The notes under the pieces: model-generated
Databases searched by the model: none
What the model was told of the DNA's origin: nothing
What the model saw: only the letters and a program-made list of their open reading frames with translations
Source: DASVTR01 sp033855775
GTDB lineage: Bacteria > Acidobacteriota > Blastocatellia > Pyrinomonadales > Pyrinomonadaceae
NCBI GenBank assembly: GCA_033855775.1
Contig: JAWVFT010000005.1
Span: forward strand, 42,627 to 106,626
Direction: 5' to 3'
DNA length: 64,000 bases
In this document: in pieces, positions 16,662 to 24,522 of the stretch
Layout: every line of letters starts with the position of its first letter
Numbering within the stretch: position 1 is the first letter of the stretch
Program-made: the position numbers and the translations under genes

Positions 16662-16691
16662 TTGACATAGCCGCGGGCGTAAAAGGATAAA
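16662..16691 (+). promoter_or_regulatory. Predicted promoter of the dimethylargininase-HDO operon
   Basis: TTGACA (16662-16667), 18 bases, then GATAAA (16686-16691). This lies about 60 bases before the first gene of the operon and is the best sigma-70 match in the 164-base gap. Confidence 0.45.
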
Positions 16692-16752
16692 ACGGCATCG
16701 GGCGTGGCCGGGACGCGACCGCGCCGCCGGGAATGAGCAAGGGGACGAAGTA

Positions 16753-17580
16753 ATGTTAAGGGCAATCACACGCGCTGTCTCACGACAGCTCGCGCGGTGC
16801 GAGTTAACCTTCAAAGAGCGCGAGGGCATTGACTACGAAAGGGCGGCCCGCCAGCAGGAAGCATATTGCCGCCTGCTTGAGCGTTGCGGCGTTGCCGTCT
16901 TCAACCTCGAAGCGAGCGATGCGCTGCCGGACTGCTGCTTCGTCGCGGACACTGCGGTCGTCCTTGACGAACTGGCCGTCATCGCCAACATGGGCGCTTC
17001 GTCGCGCCGCCGGGAAACTGCGGCGGCCGAAAAAATTCTTTCCAACTATCGTCAAGTCGCGCGCATCGAGCCGCCAGCCACGCTGGACGGCGGCGATGTC
17101 GTTCGTCTGGGCAAGCAGCTTTTCGTCGGTCGCTCAGCCCGGACAAACGAAGAGGGCATCGCTGCGCTCGCTCGTCTGACGCGCGAGTTCGGCTACAGCG
17201 TCACGCCCGTCTGCGTCACGGGCAGCCTGCACCTGACGACTGCTTGCAGCGCGCTTGATGAAGAAACCGTGCTGCTCAATCCATGCTGGATTGACGACGC
17301 GCCGTTCGCGGGCCTTCGTGTTTTGTGCGGGCCGGAGCAGGAGCCTTGGGCGGCCAGCACGTTGCGCGTCGGCCAGACAATCTGCGTCGAGGCCGAAGCT
17401 CCGCGCACGCGCCAACTCGTCGAGCAAGTCTGCCCGCGCGTCGAGGCTTTAGACATCTCTGAATTTCGCAAAGCGGAGGGCAGTCTCTCTTGCCTGAGCC
17501 TTCTGTTCCGCGATGATGGACGACCGCCACAACCCCCGCAAAATTTCAAACAGAACAAGGAGGTGACGCATGCAGAGTGA
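16753..17580 (+). CDS. Dimethylarginine dimethylaminohydrolase (dimethylargininase) family
   Basis: Guanidino-group-modifying enzyme of 275 residues that in characterised members hydrolyses N-omega-methylated arginines to citrulline and methylamines. Compared with what I recall of the Pseudomonas enzyme, the key residues are present: D60 and D66 in the DCCFVADTAVV segment, R85, the acidic residue of TLDGGDV (D112), R130 in GRSARTN, the catalytic H160 in GSLHLTT and the nucleophile C247 in EGSLSCLSL. The usual Glu before D66 is Ala65. AAGGGG precedes the start by eight bases. Its stop overlaps the next gene by 11 bases, showing translational coupling to an HDO protein. That points to a role in a guanidine-based pathway beyond simple catabolism. 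Confidence 0.88.
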   Translation: MLRAITRAVSRQLARCELTFKEREGIDYERAARQQEAYCRLLERCGVAVFNLEASDALPDCCFVADTAVVLDELAVIANMGASSRRRETAAAEKILSNYRQVARIEPPATLDGGDVVRLGKQLFVGRSARTNEEGIAALARLTREFGYSVTPVCVTGSLHLTTACSALDEETVLLNPCWIDDAPFAGLRVLCGPEQEPWAASTLRVGQTICVEAEAPRTRQLVEQVCPRVEALDISEFRKAEGSLSCLSLLFRDDGRPPQPPQNFKQNKEVTHAE

Positions 17581-18718
17581 GCATGCAGCGCGCGCCGGAG
17601 CAGCCACGCACGCCGCGCCGGGGCCGCAGAGAATCGAGATTGATTACGATGAAGCGATGCAGAGCTTCGCCGCTTTGATGAAGACGGATGATTTGGACGA
17701 AAGGGCGCGAGCGCGCACGCCAGCCGTGCGTTCGTTTGAACGCGCCCTTGATGAAGCTCTCGATGTCGCTTACGGCGCGTGGGGCATGAGCGAGACGGGC
17801 GCGACCGCCGCGGCGCATCTCTTCCTGCAACGCTCGCTCTATCGCATCAACCGCCTCAAGCTTTTCTGGCACGACGACCTCAGCAACTACGATAACGAGC
17901 GTTCGGACTATCTGCGCGCGACGCGCGAGCGCATTGAATCGGCATGGCAAGCTTGGGAGCTTTCGCAACTGGATGTCGAGTCTGTGCGCCGCGAGGATAT
18001 CCGCGAAGGATTGCTGCGCCGCGCCGCTGAAGATGTCGCGCCAGAGCCTTCGTCGAGCGGGTTGTTCTTCCGTGACGAAGTAGGCGAGGCGGGCTATCGT
18101 CGCCTGCTCGCCATCGCTTCGCTCGACGGGCTGGTCGAAGCGAGCCAGCTTTCACGCACGCTCGGCGGAGTCGGAAATAAGATTCACGCGATGATGACGC
18201 GCTTGCTCGTGGAGGAATACGGCGGCGGTCGTTTGGAGCGTAAGCACTCGACGTTCTTCGCCGCGATGCTCGCCGAACTCGGCATGAGCGCCGCGCCCGA
18301 AGCTTACTTTGAATTGACTCCATGGGAAACGCTGGCGGCCATCAATCATAGTTTTCTGCTCTCCGAGCGCAAGCGTTTCTACCTGCGCTACGTCGGCGGA
18401 TTGCTGCACACGGAGACGAGCGTCCCCGCCGCGTTCGACAACTATCGCGCGGCTGCCGAACGGCTCGGCTTGTCGGAGGCGGCGCGCGGCTACTGGGAAT
18501 TGCATATCAAAGAGGACGAGCGGCACGGTCGCTGGATGCTGCATGACGTGGCTCTGCCGCTGGCCGCGCAGTATCCGAACGAGGCTTGGGAAATCACGCT
18601 CGGCTACGACCAGCAAAAGCTCATCAGCGATAGGGCTGGCGCGGCAGTGGAACGCGCTGCGCGCTGCGCCGAGTTGGAAGCGTCGATTGAGACGGCAGGA
18701 GCGAAGGGCGCGGCATGA
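17570..18718 (+). CDS. Haem-oxygenase-like diiron (HDO) protein, SznF-core-like, no cupin
   Basis: A 382-residue protein annotated in relatives as iron-containing redox enzyme. Residues about 1-170 are a helical N-terminal part; about 175-350 are the haem-oxygenase-like bundle. All seven expected diiron ligands are visible: E190, E216 and H226 (VEEYGGGRLERKH), E282 (GLLHTETS), and H312, D316, H319 (ELHIKEDERH). As I recall, SznF, which N-hydroxylates N-omega-methyl-L-arginine, uses E189, E215, H225, E281, H311, D315 and H318, so the spacing is the same throughout. SznF's C-terminal cupin is absent. Translation overlaps the dimethylargininase and, by ATGA, the glycosyltransferase. An oxygenase acting on an arginine-like guanidine or amine is the inference. 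Other HDO reactions such as decarboxylation or C-C cleavage remain possible. Confidence 0.8.
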   Translation: MQSEHAARAGAATHAAPGPQRIEIDYDEAMQSFAALMKTDDLDERARARTPAVRSFERALDEALDVAYGAWGMSETGATAAAHLFLQRSLYRINRLKLFWHDDLSNYDNERSDYLRATRERIESAWQAWELSQLDVESVRREDIREGLLRRAAEDVAPEPSSSGLFFRDEVGEAGYRRLLAIASLDGLVEASQLSRTLGGVGNKIHAMMTRLLVEEYGGGRLERKHSTFFAAMLAELGMSAAPEAYFELTPWETLAAINHSFLLSERKRFYLRYVGGLLHTETSVPAAFDNYRAAAERLGLSEAARGYWELHIKEDERHGRWMLHDVALPLAAQYPNEAWEITLGYDQQKLISDRAGAAVERAARCAELEASIETAGAKGAA

Positions 18719-19773
18719 GCGACGAAAGCCTTGAGATTGTTCCGTGGTCGTCGAGCCGCGAATCGCGCTGCGCGTATCTGCTGCCGCTCAGGCGCGTGCG
18801 CTTTGACGACGCGGAGGCCGCGGAGTTTGCCTCTTACTTTCGCCTTCTGGCCCGCGCTGGCTGCGACGTGCTGGTCGTTGACGGCTCGCCGCCGGAGGTC
18901 TTCGCCGCGCACGAGCGCGCATGGCAGGGCTTGTGCCGCCACGTCGCCGTCAATCCGAAATATAACTACCTTAACGGCAAGGTCAACGGCGTGCTGACCG
19001 GCGTTGACCTTGCGAATTGCGAACGCATCATCCTCGCCGACGACGACATTCGTTGCACGGGCCGCGACGTTGAGCGCGCCTGCGCCCTACTCGACCGTCA
19101 CGAGATGTTGAGGCCGCAAAACTATCTCAGCCCGCTGCCCGTCTGGGCGCGCACCGAAGCGGCGCGCATGCTCATCAATCGCGGAGTCTTGCGCGCGGGC
19201 GACTATCCCGGCGCCTGCGCCTTTCGTCGCTCAACCTTTCTGCGTGTCGGTCACTACGACGGCGACGTGCTCTTCGACAACGAAGAGATAGTGCGTCACT
19301 TCATCGTCAAAGGGGCCGACGTTTTCTTCGCCCTAGACTTCTTTATCCTGAAGCGTCCACCGACCTTCAAGAAATGGCTTGAGCAACGCCCGCGTCAGGC
19401 TTATGAAGATTTCGTGATGCGGGCGAAGACCGCGCTCTTCATGTCGCTCTTGCCGCTGGCCGCGCTGCTTGGACTGTTCGGCGGCACTCGCGCGACGGCG
19501 GGCTTCGTCGCCTTAGTTTCAATCTGCGCGATGCTCTGCGCGTTGCGCGGACTCCGGCGCGACCGCGCGCATAGATTCTTTCCCGCCAGCACGATTCTGT
19601 ACGCGCCGCTCTGGACGCTGGAACGCGCGCTGAGCGTTTACTGGGCGCTCTACTGGCGCGCGACGCGCGGCGGCTATCCGTTCGGCGACCGCTTGCTGTC
19701 GAAAGGCACGGGCCGCGCTTGGGTGGCGGGCGGGCGCGTGCAGCGTCGCGCCCTGACCAGTCGCACGCGCTGA
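18715..19773 (+). CDS. Membrane-anchored GT-A glycosyltransferase-like protein
   Basis: A 352-residue protein with a GT2-like nucleotide-sugar domain followed by membrane segments. The DxD-type metal motif is in IILADDDIRC (residues 109-111). An acceptor-side PGACAFRRSTFLRVGHYD loop and a DNEEIVRHF acidic motif follow, as in GT-A enzymes. Hydrophobic helices lie at about 241-256 and 262-280, with a further amphipathic stretch near 305. It starts inside the stop of the HDO gene (ATGA), so the two are made together. It may glycosylate a product of this operon or a polyprenyl carrier. The donor sugar is unknown, and similarity is too weak to name a subfamily. Confidence 0.72.
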   Translation: MSDESLEIVPWSSSRESRCAYLLPLRRVRFDDAEAAEFASYFRLLARAGCDVLVVDGSPPEVFAAHERAWQGLCRHVAVNPKYNYLNGKVNGVLTGVDLANCERIILADDDIRCTGRDVERACALLDRHEMLRPQNYLSPLPVWARTEAARMLINRGVLRAGDYPGACAFRRSTFLRVGHYDGDVLFDNEEIVRHFIVKGADVFFALDFFILKRPPTFKKWLEQRPRQAYEDFVMRAKTALFMSLLPLAALLGLFGGTRATAGFVALVSICAMLCALRGLRRDRAHRFFPASTILYAPLWTLERALSVYWALYWRATRGGYPFGDRLLSKGTGRAWVAGGRVQRRALTSRTR

Positions 19774-19803
19774 AATGTCGGGCCGGAGGAAGGAAAACAA
19801 AAG

Positions 19804-21306
19804 TTGACGCAGAGCGAAAAGGCGACGGCCCGGACCAACGCGCGCGACCGCGCAGACCTCGGCGACCTGCCGCCGGATGAGTTTCGCGCCGCCTTGCATC
19901 GCGCCGCAGACTGGATTGCAGACTATCGCGCGAGCATTGATGAGCGACGCATCTCGCCGGCGGTCGCGCCCGGCGACATCATCGCCAGCTTGCCCGCCGC
20001 GCCGCCCGAAGAGCCTGCGTCCTTCGATGAAATTTTTCGAGACTTTCAACAACTCATCGTTCCCAATCTAGTCCATTGGGGCCACCCTGCGTTCCTCGGA
20101 TATTTCGGTTCGACGACAACCGCGCCCGGCATTCTGGGCGAGATGCTGGCGGCGGCACTGAACGTCAGCGCGATGACCTGGCGCACTTCGCCCGCCGCGA
20201 CCGAGTTGGAAGCGTTGACGCTCGACTGGCTGCGACAGATGCTTTGTCTATCATCAGCCTTCACTGGCGTCGTTTACGACACGGCCTCCGTCGCCGTCGT
20301 GCATGCCCTGGCGGCGGCGCGCGAGAGTCTCGGGATTGAAGCCAGAGCGCGCGGCCTCTGCGGTCGAAAGGATGTGCCGCCTCTGCGCGTCTACGCTTCG
20401 GAGCAGGCGCATAGCTCGATTGAGAAGGCGGCCATCACGCTCGGGCTTGGCGAGCAAAACGTGCGGCGCGTGCCAAGCGATGAAGCTTATCGCATGAACG
20501 TCGCGGCCCTACGGCGTGCCATTGAGGAAGACTTGAGCGCGGGCTTGTTGCCGCTGGCCGTCGTCTCGACCATCGGGACGACTTCGGCGACGAGCGTTGA
20601 CCCGACCGCAGAGATTGCCGCCGTGTGCCGCGAGCATCGCGTCTGGCTGCACGTCGATGCGGCCTACGGCGGCGCGATTGCGTTGCTGCCCGAAGGTCGC
20701 TCGTTACTGAACGGCGTCGAGGCGGCTGACTCAATCGTCGTCAACCCGCACAAGTGGCTGTTCGTTCCGCTCGACTTCAGCGCGCTCTACGTTCGCCGGC
20801 CGGAGCTGTTGCGCTCCACCTTTTCGCTTGTGCCGGAATACCTGCGCGGCGACGCGGAGCAGGCAGAGCGCAACTACATGGATTACGGCATCCAACTCGG
20901 GCGACGCTTTCGCGCGCTCAAGGCTTGGATGGTCATTCGCAGCTTTGGCCGCCGCGGCCTCGCCGCCCGCATCCGCGAGCACATACGGCTGGCTCGCCTC
21001 TTCGCCTCATGGCTCGACAGCGACGCACGCTTCGAGTTGCTGGCTCCGGTCACGATGGCTGTCGTCTGCTTTCGCGTCGCGCCGCGCGGCTTTCGTCAAC
21101 AGTCGGACGAAGCGTTGAATGACTTCAACCGGCGGCTGGTCGAAGCCGTCAACGCGACGGGCCGCGCTTACCTGACTCATACCACCTTGCGCGGGCGCAT
21201 CGCCATGCGGCTCGCCGTCGGAAACGTGCTGACCGAAGAATCGCACCTCGCGCGAGTCTTTGAACTCATCAAGACTGAGGCCGAGCGCATCTCGTCGAGC
21301 GTTTGA
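19804..21306 (+). CDS. PLP-dependent group II amino-acid decarboxylase
   Basis: A 500-residue fold-type-I decarboxylase of the aromatic-L-amino-acid/tyrosine/glutamate decarboxylase group. It removes the alpha-carboxylate of an amino acid. Motifs are HWGHPAFLGYFGSTTT near residue 91, the PLP-stacking histidine in SEQAHSSIEKA, HVDAAYGG with D285 binding the pyridine nitrogen, and the Schiff-base lysine K317 in VVNPHKWLF. The start is TTG at 19804, preceded by GGAGGAAGG at good spacing; no ATG fits. It lies 30 bases after the glycosyltransferase and is probably the last gene of the operon. The substrate is unclear: aromatic is the family norm, but an oxidised arginine derivative is conceivable from context. 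Confidence 0.9.
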   Translation: MTQSEKATARTNARDRADLGDLPPDEFRAALHRAADWIADYRASIDERRISPAVAPGDIIASLPAAPPEEPASFDEIFRDFQQLIVPNLVHWGHPAFLGYFGSTTTAPGILGEMLAAALNVSAMTWRTSPAATELEALTLDWLRQMLCLSSAFTGVVYDTASVAVVHALAAARESLGIEARARGLCGRKDVPPLRVYASEQAHSSIEKAAITLGLGEQNVRRVPSDEAYRMNVAALRRAIEEDLSAGLLPLAVVSTIGTTSATSVDPTAEIAAVCREHRVWLHVDAAYGGAIALLPEGRSLLNGVEAADSIVVNPHKWLFVPLDFSALYVRRPELLRSTFSLVPEYLRGDAEQAERNYMDYGIQLGRRFRALKAWMVIRSFGRRGLAARIREHIRLARLFASWLDSDARFELLAPVTMAVVCFRVAPRGFRQQSDEALNDFNRRLVEAVNATGRAYLTHTTLRGRIAMRLAVGNVLTEESHLARVFELIKTEAERISSSV

Positions 21307-21427
21307 ACTGAGCGATGATTGCTCCGCCTGTGATTGCCGGACGACGCGCGCCCGGCTTGGCTTCCGGCGCTGGCCGGATGTTATAGTTCGACCAAAGTCA
21401 GCAAGAGATTCATCGTAGGAGAAAAAT

Positions 21428-21853
21428 ATGAAACGTAAAGCTAGCGCCGTCTGGCGCGGCGGACTCAAGGACGGGCGCGGAACAATCTCGACGGACAGCG
21501 GCGTGCTCTCCGAAACGCAGTATTCATTCAGCACGCGCTTTGAAGACGGCATCGGCACCAACCCGGAGGAACTCATCGGGGCGGCGCACGCGGGCTGCTT
21601 TTCGATGGCCCTTTCCGGTCAACTGGGCAACGCCGGAATGACCGCCGAGAGCATCAACACGACGGCCACCGTCACCTTAGACAAGACGGACGCCGGATTC
21701 ACCATCACCGCCATACACCTCGACGTGAAGGCCAGGATACCCGGCGCAGACCCGCAGGCGTTTGAGACGGCGGCCAACAACGCCAAAGCCGGATGCCCCG
21801 TCTCGCGTCTCTTCAAAGCGGAGATTACGATGACGGCCCAACTCGAAGCTTAA
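21428..21853 (+). CDS. OsmC/Ohr-family peroxiredoxin
   Basis: Cysteine-based peroxidase of 141 residues that reduces organic hydroperoxides in the cytoplasm. The peroxidatic cysteine lies in AAHAGCFSMAL and the second cysteine in KAGCPVSRLFK, the usual spacing for the family; the N-terminal ASAVWRGGLKDGRGTIST matches OsmC rather than Ohr. TAGGAG precedes the start. The gene is followed by a strong terminator at 21883-21921, so it is a single-gene unit separate from the blaI operon downstream. Confidence 0.93.
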   Translation: MKRKASAVWRGGLKDGRGTISTDSGVLSETQYSFSTRFEDGIGTNPEELIGAAHAGCFSMALSGQLGNAGMTAESINTTATVTLDKTDAGFTITAIHLDVKARIPGADPQAFETAANNAKAGCPVSRLFKAEITMTAQLEA

Positions 21854-21882
21854 GGCTCCCGACTCAAAGAAAATCATGTTGA

Positions 21883-21921
21883 CCCGTCGCTGCCGGGACT
21901 GTTGGCAGCGACGGGTTTTTT
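21883..21921 (+). terminator. Intrinsic terminator after osmC
   Basis: A perfect 12-bp stem CCCGTCGCTGCC (21883-21894) with GGCAGCGACGGG (21904-21915), a 9-base loop and TTTTTT at 21916-21921. Confidence 0.95.
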
Positions 21922-21981
21922 CGTTGAACTTGCTCGCTGACTTTTTCGTCCAAACTGCCCGTTCGATAATAATTTCGAGAG

Positions 21982-22025
21982 TGACGAAAACTTTCGTTGA
22001 CAATGACGAAACCTTTCGTCATACT
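21982..22025 (+). promoter_or_regulatory. blaI-type promoter with two palindromic operators
   Basis: TTGACA (21997-22002) and CATACT (22020-22025) are 17 bases apart. The spacer and -10 hold a perfect palindrome TGACGAAACCTTTCGTCA (22004-22021). The -35 is overlapped by a second, imperfect copy (21982-21999, TGACGAAA-AC-TTTCGTTG). The pair sits 40 bases before the BlaI-family gene and is almost certainly its autoregulatory site. The sequence differs from the TACA-N2-TGTA core of staphylococcal BlaI/MecI sites. Confidence 0.82.
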
Positions 22026-22063
22026 GCGTCGTTAGAGAAACTGTGAAGGAGAAGGAACGACAA

Positions 22064-22462
22064 GTGAAGAAGACGAAACTGCCGCCGCGCCCGACCGATG
22101 CCGAGTTGGCGATTCTGCAAATGCTCTGGCAGAACGGGCCGAGCAGTGTCCGTCAGGTTCTCAAGGCTCTCAATCAAAATCGTGAGGTCGAGGCCGGTTA
22201 CACGACCGTCCTGAAGATGATGCAAATCATGACGGAGAAGGGACTGGTCGAGCGCGATGAATCGCAGCGGCCACAGATTTACAGAGCCCGCCTGCCGCAG
22301 GAACAGACGCAGCGGCAGTTGCTCAGCCACTTGCTTGAGCGCGCCTTCGACGGCTCGGCCAAACAGTTAGTGATGCAGGCTCTCTCGGCCAAAGAAATCA
22401 CGGATGAAGAACTGGCTCACGTCGAGCAGTTGCTCGACAGGCTCGAAGGCGAGACGAAGTGA
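22064..22462 (+). CDS. BlaI/MecI/CopY-family repressor
   Basis: Winged-helix repressor of 132 residues. LPPRPTDAELAILQMLWQNG, then VRQVLKALNQNREVEAGYTTVLKMM (cited in two parts: VRQVLKALNQ and AGYTTVLKMMQIM) and TEKGLVERDE form the DNA-binding domain. The C-terminal RQLLSHLLERAFDGSAKQLV and DEELAHVEQLL are the dimerisation helices. The GTG at 22064 has GAAGGA seven bases upstream; an in-frame GTG at 22043 lacks one. The adjoining M56 peptidase is the usual partner, whose activation leads to repressor cleavage. Controlled genes here need not be beta-lactamases, since none is nearby. Confidence 0.93.
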   Translation: MKKTKLPPRPTDAELAILQMLWQNGPSSVRQVLKALNQNREVEAGYTTVLKMMQIMTEKGLVERDESQRPQIYRARLPQEQTQRQLLSHLLERAFDGSAKQLVMQALSAKEITDEELAHVEQLLDRLEGETK

Positions 22463-22475
22463 AGGGAGAGACGAC

Positions 22476-24413
22476 GTGAGAGAATGGGAGACGATACTGA
22501 CGCAGCCCGTCGTGCAAGCTTTGGGTTGGGCTTTGCTGCACTCGCTCTGGCAGGCAACAGCCGTCGCCCTTTTGCTCGCCGCGCTGCTCTCGCTCTTGCG
22601 CCGCTCTGCCGCCAACGTTCGTTACGCCATAGCCTGCGCTGCGCTCCTGCTGATGCTGCTTTTGCCCGTCGTCACCTTTCGCCTGATTGACTCTGCAACG
22701 CCGCCGCCAACTGCGCCTCCAATCTCATCAACGCTCGTCGCTGAAGCCCGCCCTCCTTCGTCTGAGATGACGAACGGCGCGGCGCCAGCGCAGTCGAAGG
22801 TTGCCACGTTGAATCAACGGCAGCCGTCTTGGCAGCGTCGTCTTTCACAGAGCCTCGAAGCGTTGCTGCCGTGGTCAACGCTCGGATGGTTGACGGGCGT
22901 GCTGCTTCTCTCGCTCAGGTTGATGGGCGGAACGATTTACATGAGGCGCATCAGGAGCAGGGACACGCGCCCGGTCGAAGCAGCATGGACAGAGACGCTT
23001 AAACGGCTCGCCGCCAGCCTGCGTGTGCAAAAGAGTGTGCGATTGTTGGAGTCGCAACTCGTGCGCGTTCCGTTGGCGATTGGTTGGCTGCGGCCTGTGA
23101 TTCTGTTGCCGGCGAGCGTGTTGACGGGGCTGACCGCGGGGCAGTTGGAGTCCATCTTAGCGCACGAGTTGGCGCACATACGTCGTCACGATTATCTGGT
23201 CAATCTCTGCCAGTCAATCGTTGAGACAATCTTTTTTTATCATCCGGCGGTCTGGTGGGTGTCGCGTCGAATCCGCGTCGAGCGCGAGTATTGCTGCGAC
23301 GATTTGGCGGTCGCGGCCTGCGGCGACCCGCTCGTCTACGCCCGCGCCCTGACCAGACTGGAACGCTTTCGCAAACTCTCGCCGCAATTCGCTGTGGCCG
23401 CAAACGGAGGATTACTGATGAACAGAATACACAGGCTCGTCGGCATCGAAGCGCCGCGCTCGTCCCGTTTCGGCGGGCCGCTGGCTGGCCTCTTCGTCAT
23501 TTCAATCGTCTGCGCCTTCGTCGCGCTGGCGCAAACCTCGCTCATACAGCAGACCAGCGCGAAGCAGAGCGACCGCGCCGTCAACGATTATTCGGATGCG
23601 CGAAGAGCAAGCAGCGGCGTTGACGAAGCTCTCTTTGTTGACGGCCCAAACTACGGCCAGCAAGCACAGACGGCTACTGCAAGTGTCGCCGCGAAGATTA
23701 AGGCTCTGGATTCTTCAGACCCGAACGAGCGTGCTGCGGCGGCTTGTTCGTTGGGAAAGAGCAAAGCGCTTGAGGCCATCCCGTTTTTGATTCGGAAGCT
23801 TGGCGACGACGCGCGCATCGTTGCGCTCAGATGTTGGGACGGCGACTCGTGGAGTCCCGCGCTCGACACGTTCAAGGAGCCGACGGTGGGCGAGCAGGCG
23901 GCAATTGCGCTGGCCGCGATGGGCAAGTTTAGCGTCGAGCCGCTCATCGCAGCTTTGGGCGACGCGAATCCGAGCGTCAGAAGAAACGCCGCCTGGGCGA
24001 TTGGCGAGGCTCGCGGCGGCCATAGCGTTGACCGCGCGGCGGCCATCGTGCCGTTGCTGAACGCGCTTAATGATAGCGACGCGTGGGTGCGAAAAGCTGC
24101 CGCCTTCACGCTCGGCGAGATTAGAGACGAACGCGCGGGCGAGCCTTTAATCAACGCGCTGAATGATGCGGAGGCGCAGGTGCGCGAGACGGCGGCATGG
24201 GCACTCGGAGAGATGAAGGACGAGCGCGCCATCAGGAAATTGATTTCGCTGCTCGGTCTGGACGCGGACGCAGGCGTTCGCAGCCGCTCGGCTTGGGCGC
24301 TCGGAGAGATGAAAGCCACCGCCGCGACGGAGCCTTTAACCGCAGCCCTGAAGGATGATGACCCGCAGGTGAGAAGCGAAGCGCAGCAAGCGCTCGCTGA
24401 AATACTCGATTAA
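22476..24413 (+). CDS. M56 (BlaR1-type) membrane metallopeptidase fused to HEAT repeats
   Basis: A 645-residue membrane protein starting at GTG 22476 behind GGGAG, 13 bases after the blaI stop. Residues 1-70 and 125-155 hold transmembrane helices. The zinc site is HELAHIRRHDY (230-240) with the third ligand in VEREYCCDDLAV, as in BlaR1/MecR1. Another helix lies at about 335-352. Instead of the penicillin-binding sensor found in BlaR1, residues from about 405 to the end form HEAT/PBS-lyase-like repeats, for example VRRNAAWAIGEA, VRKAAAFTLGEI, VRETAAWALGEM and VRSRSAWALGEM. It probably senses a protein partner or stress outside the membrane and proteolytically inactivates the neighbouring repressor. 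Confidence 0.88.
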   Translation: MREWETILTQPVVQALGWALLHSLWQATAVALLLAALLSLLRRSAANVRYAIACAALLLMLLLPVVTFRLIDSATPPPTAPPISSTLVAEARPPSSEMTNGAAPAQSKVATLNQRQPSWQRRLSQSLEALLPWSTLGWLTGVLLLSLRLMGGTIYMRRIRSRDTRPVEAAWTETLKRLAASLRVQKSVRLLESQLVRVPLAIGWLRPVILLPASVLTGLTAGQLESILAHELAHIRRHDYLVNLCQSIVETIFFYHPAVWWVSRRIRVEREYCCDDLAVAACGDPLVYARALTRLERFRKLSPQFAVAANGGLLMNRIHRLVGIEAPRSSRFGGPLAGLFVISIVCAFVALAQTSLIQQTSAKQSDRAVNDYSDARRASSGVDEALFVDGPNYGQQAQTATASVAAKIKALDSSDPNERAAAACSLGKSKALEAIPFLIRKLGDDARIVALRCWDGDSWSPALDTFKEPTVGEQAAIALAAMGKFSVEPLIAALGDANPSVRRNAAWAIGEARGGHSVDRAAAIVPLLNALNDSDAWVRKAAAFTLGEIRDERAGEPLINALNDAEAQVRETAAWALGEMKDERAIRKLISLLGLDADAGVRSRSAWALGEMKATAATEPLTAALKDDDPQVRSEAQQALAEILD

Positions 24414-24522
24414 CCGCTAACACATAATTGCACGCTCATCTATAGGCGTCCGCGCGCGAATCAAGACCGTGCGCGCTGGCGTCCGGCTCTCAGTGTCTCT
24501 ACATGAAGCGAGGTACACCGTT

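Noticed and set aside
22043..22063. GTG at 22043 as start of the BlaI-family gene
   Set aside because: It would place the AGGAG/GAAGGA site inside the coding sequence. The GTG at 22064 has that site at normal spacing and the extra residues match nothing in the family.
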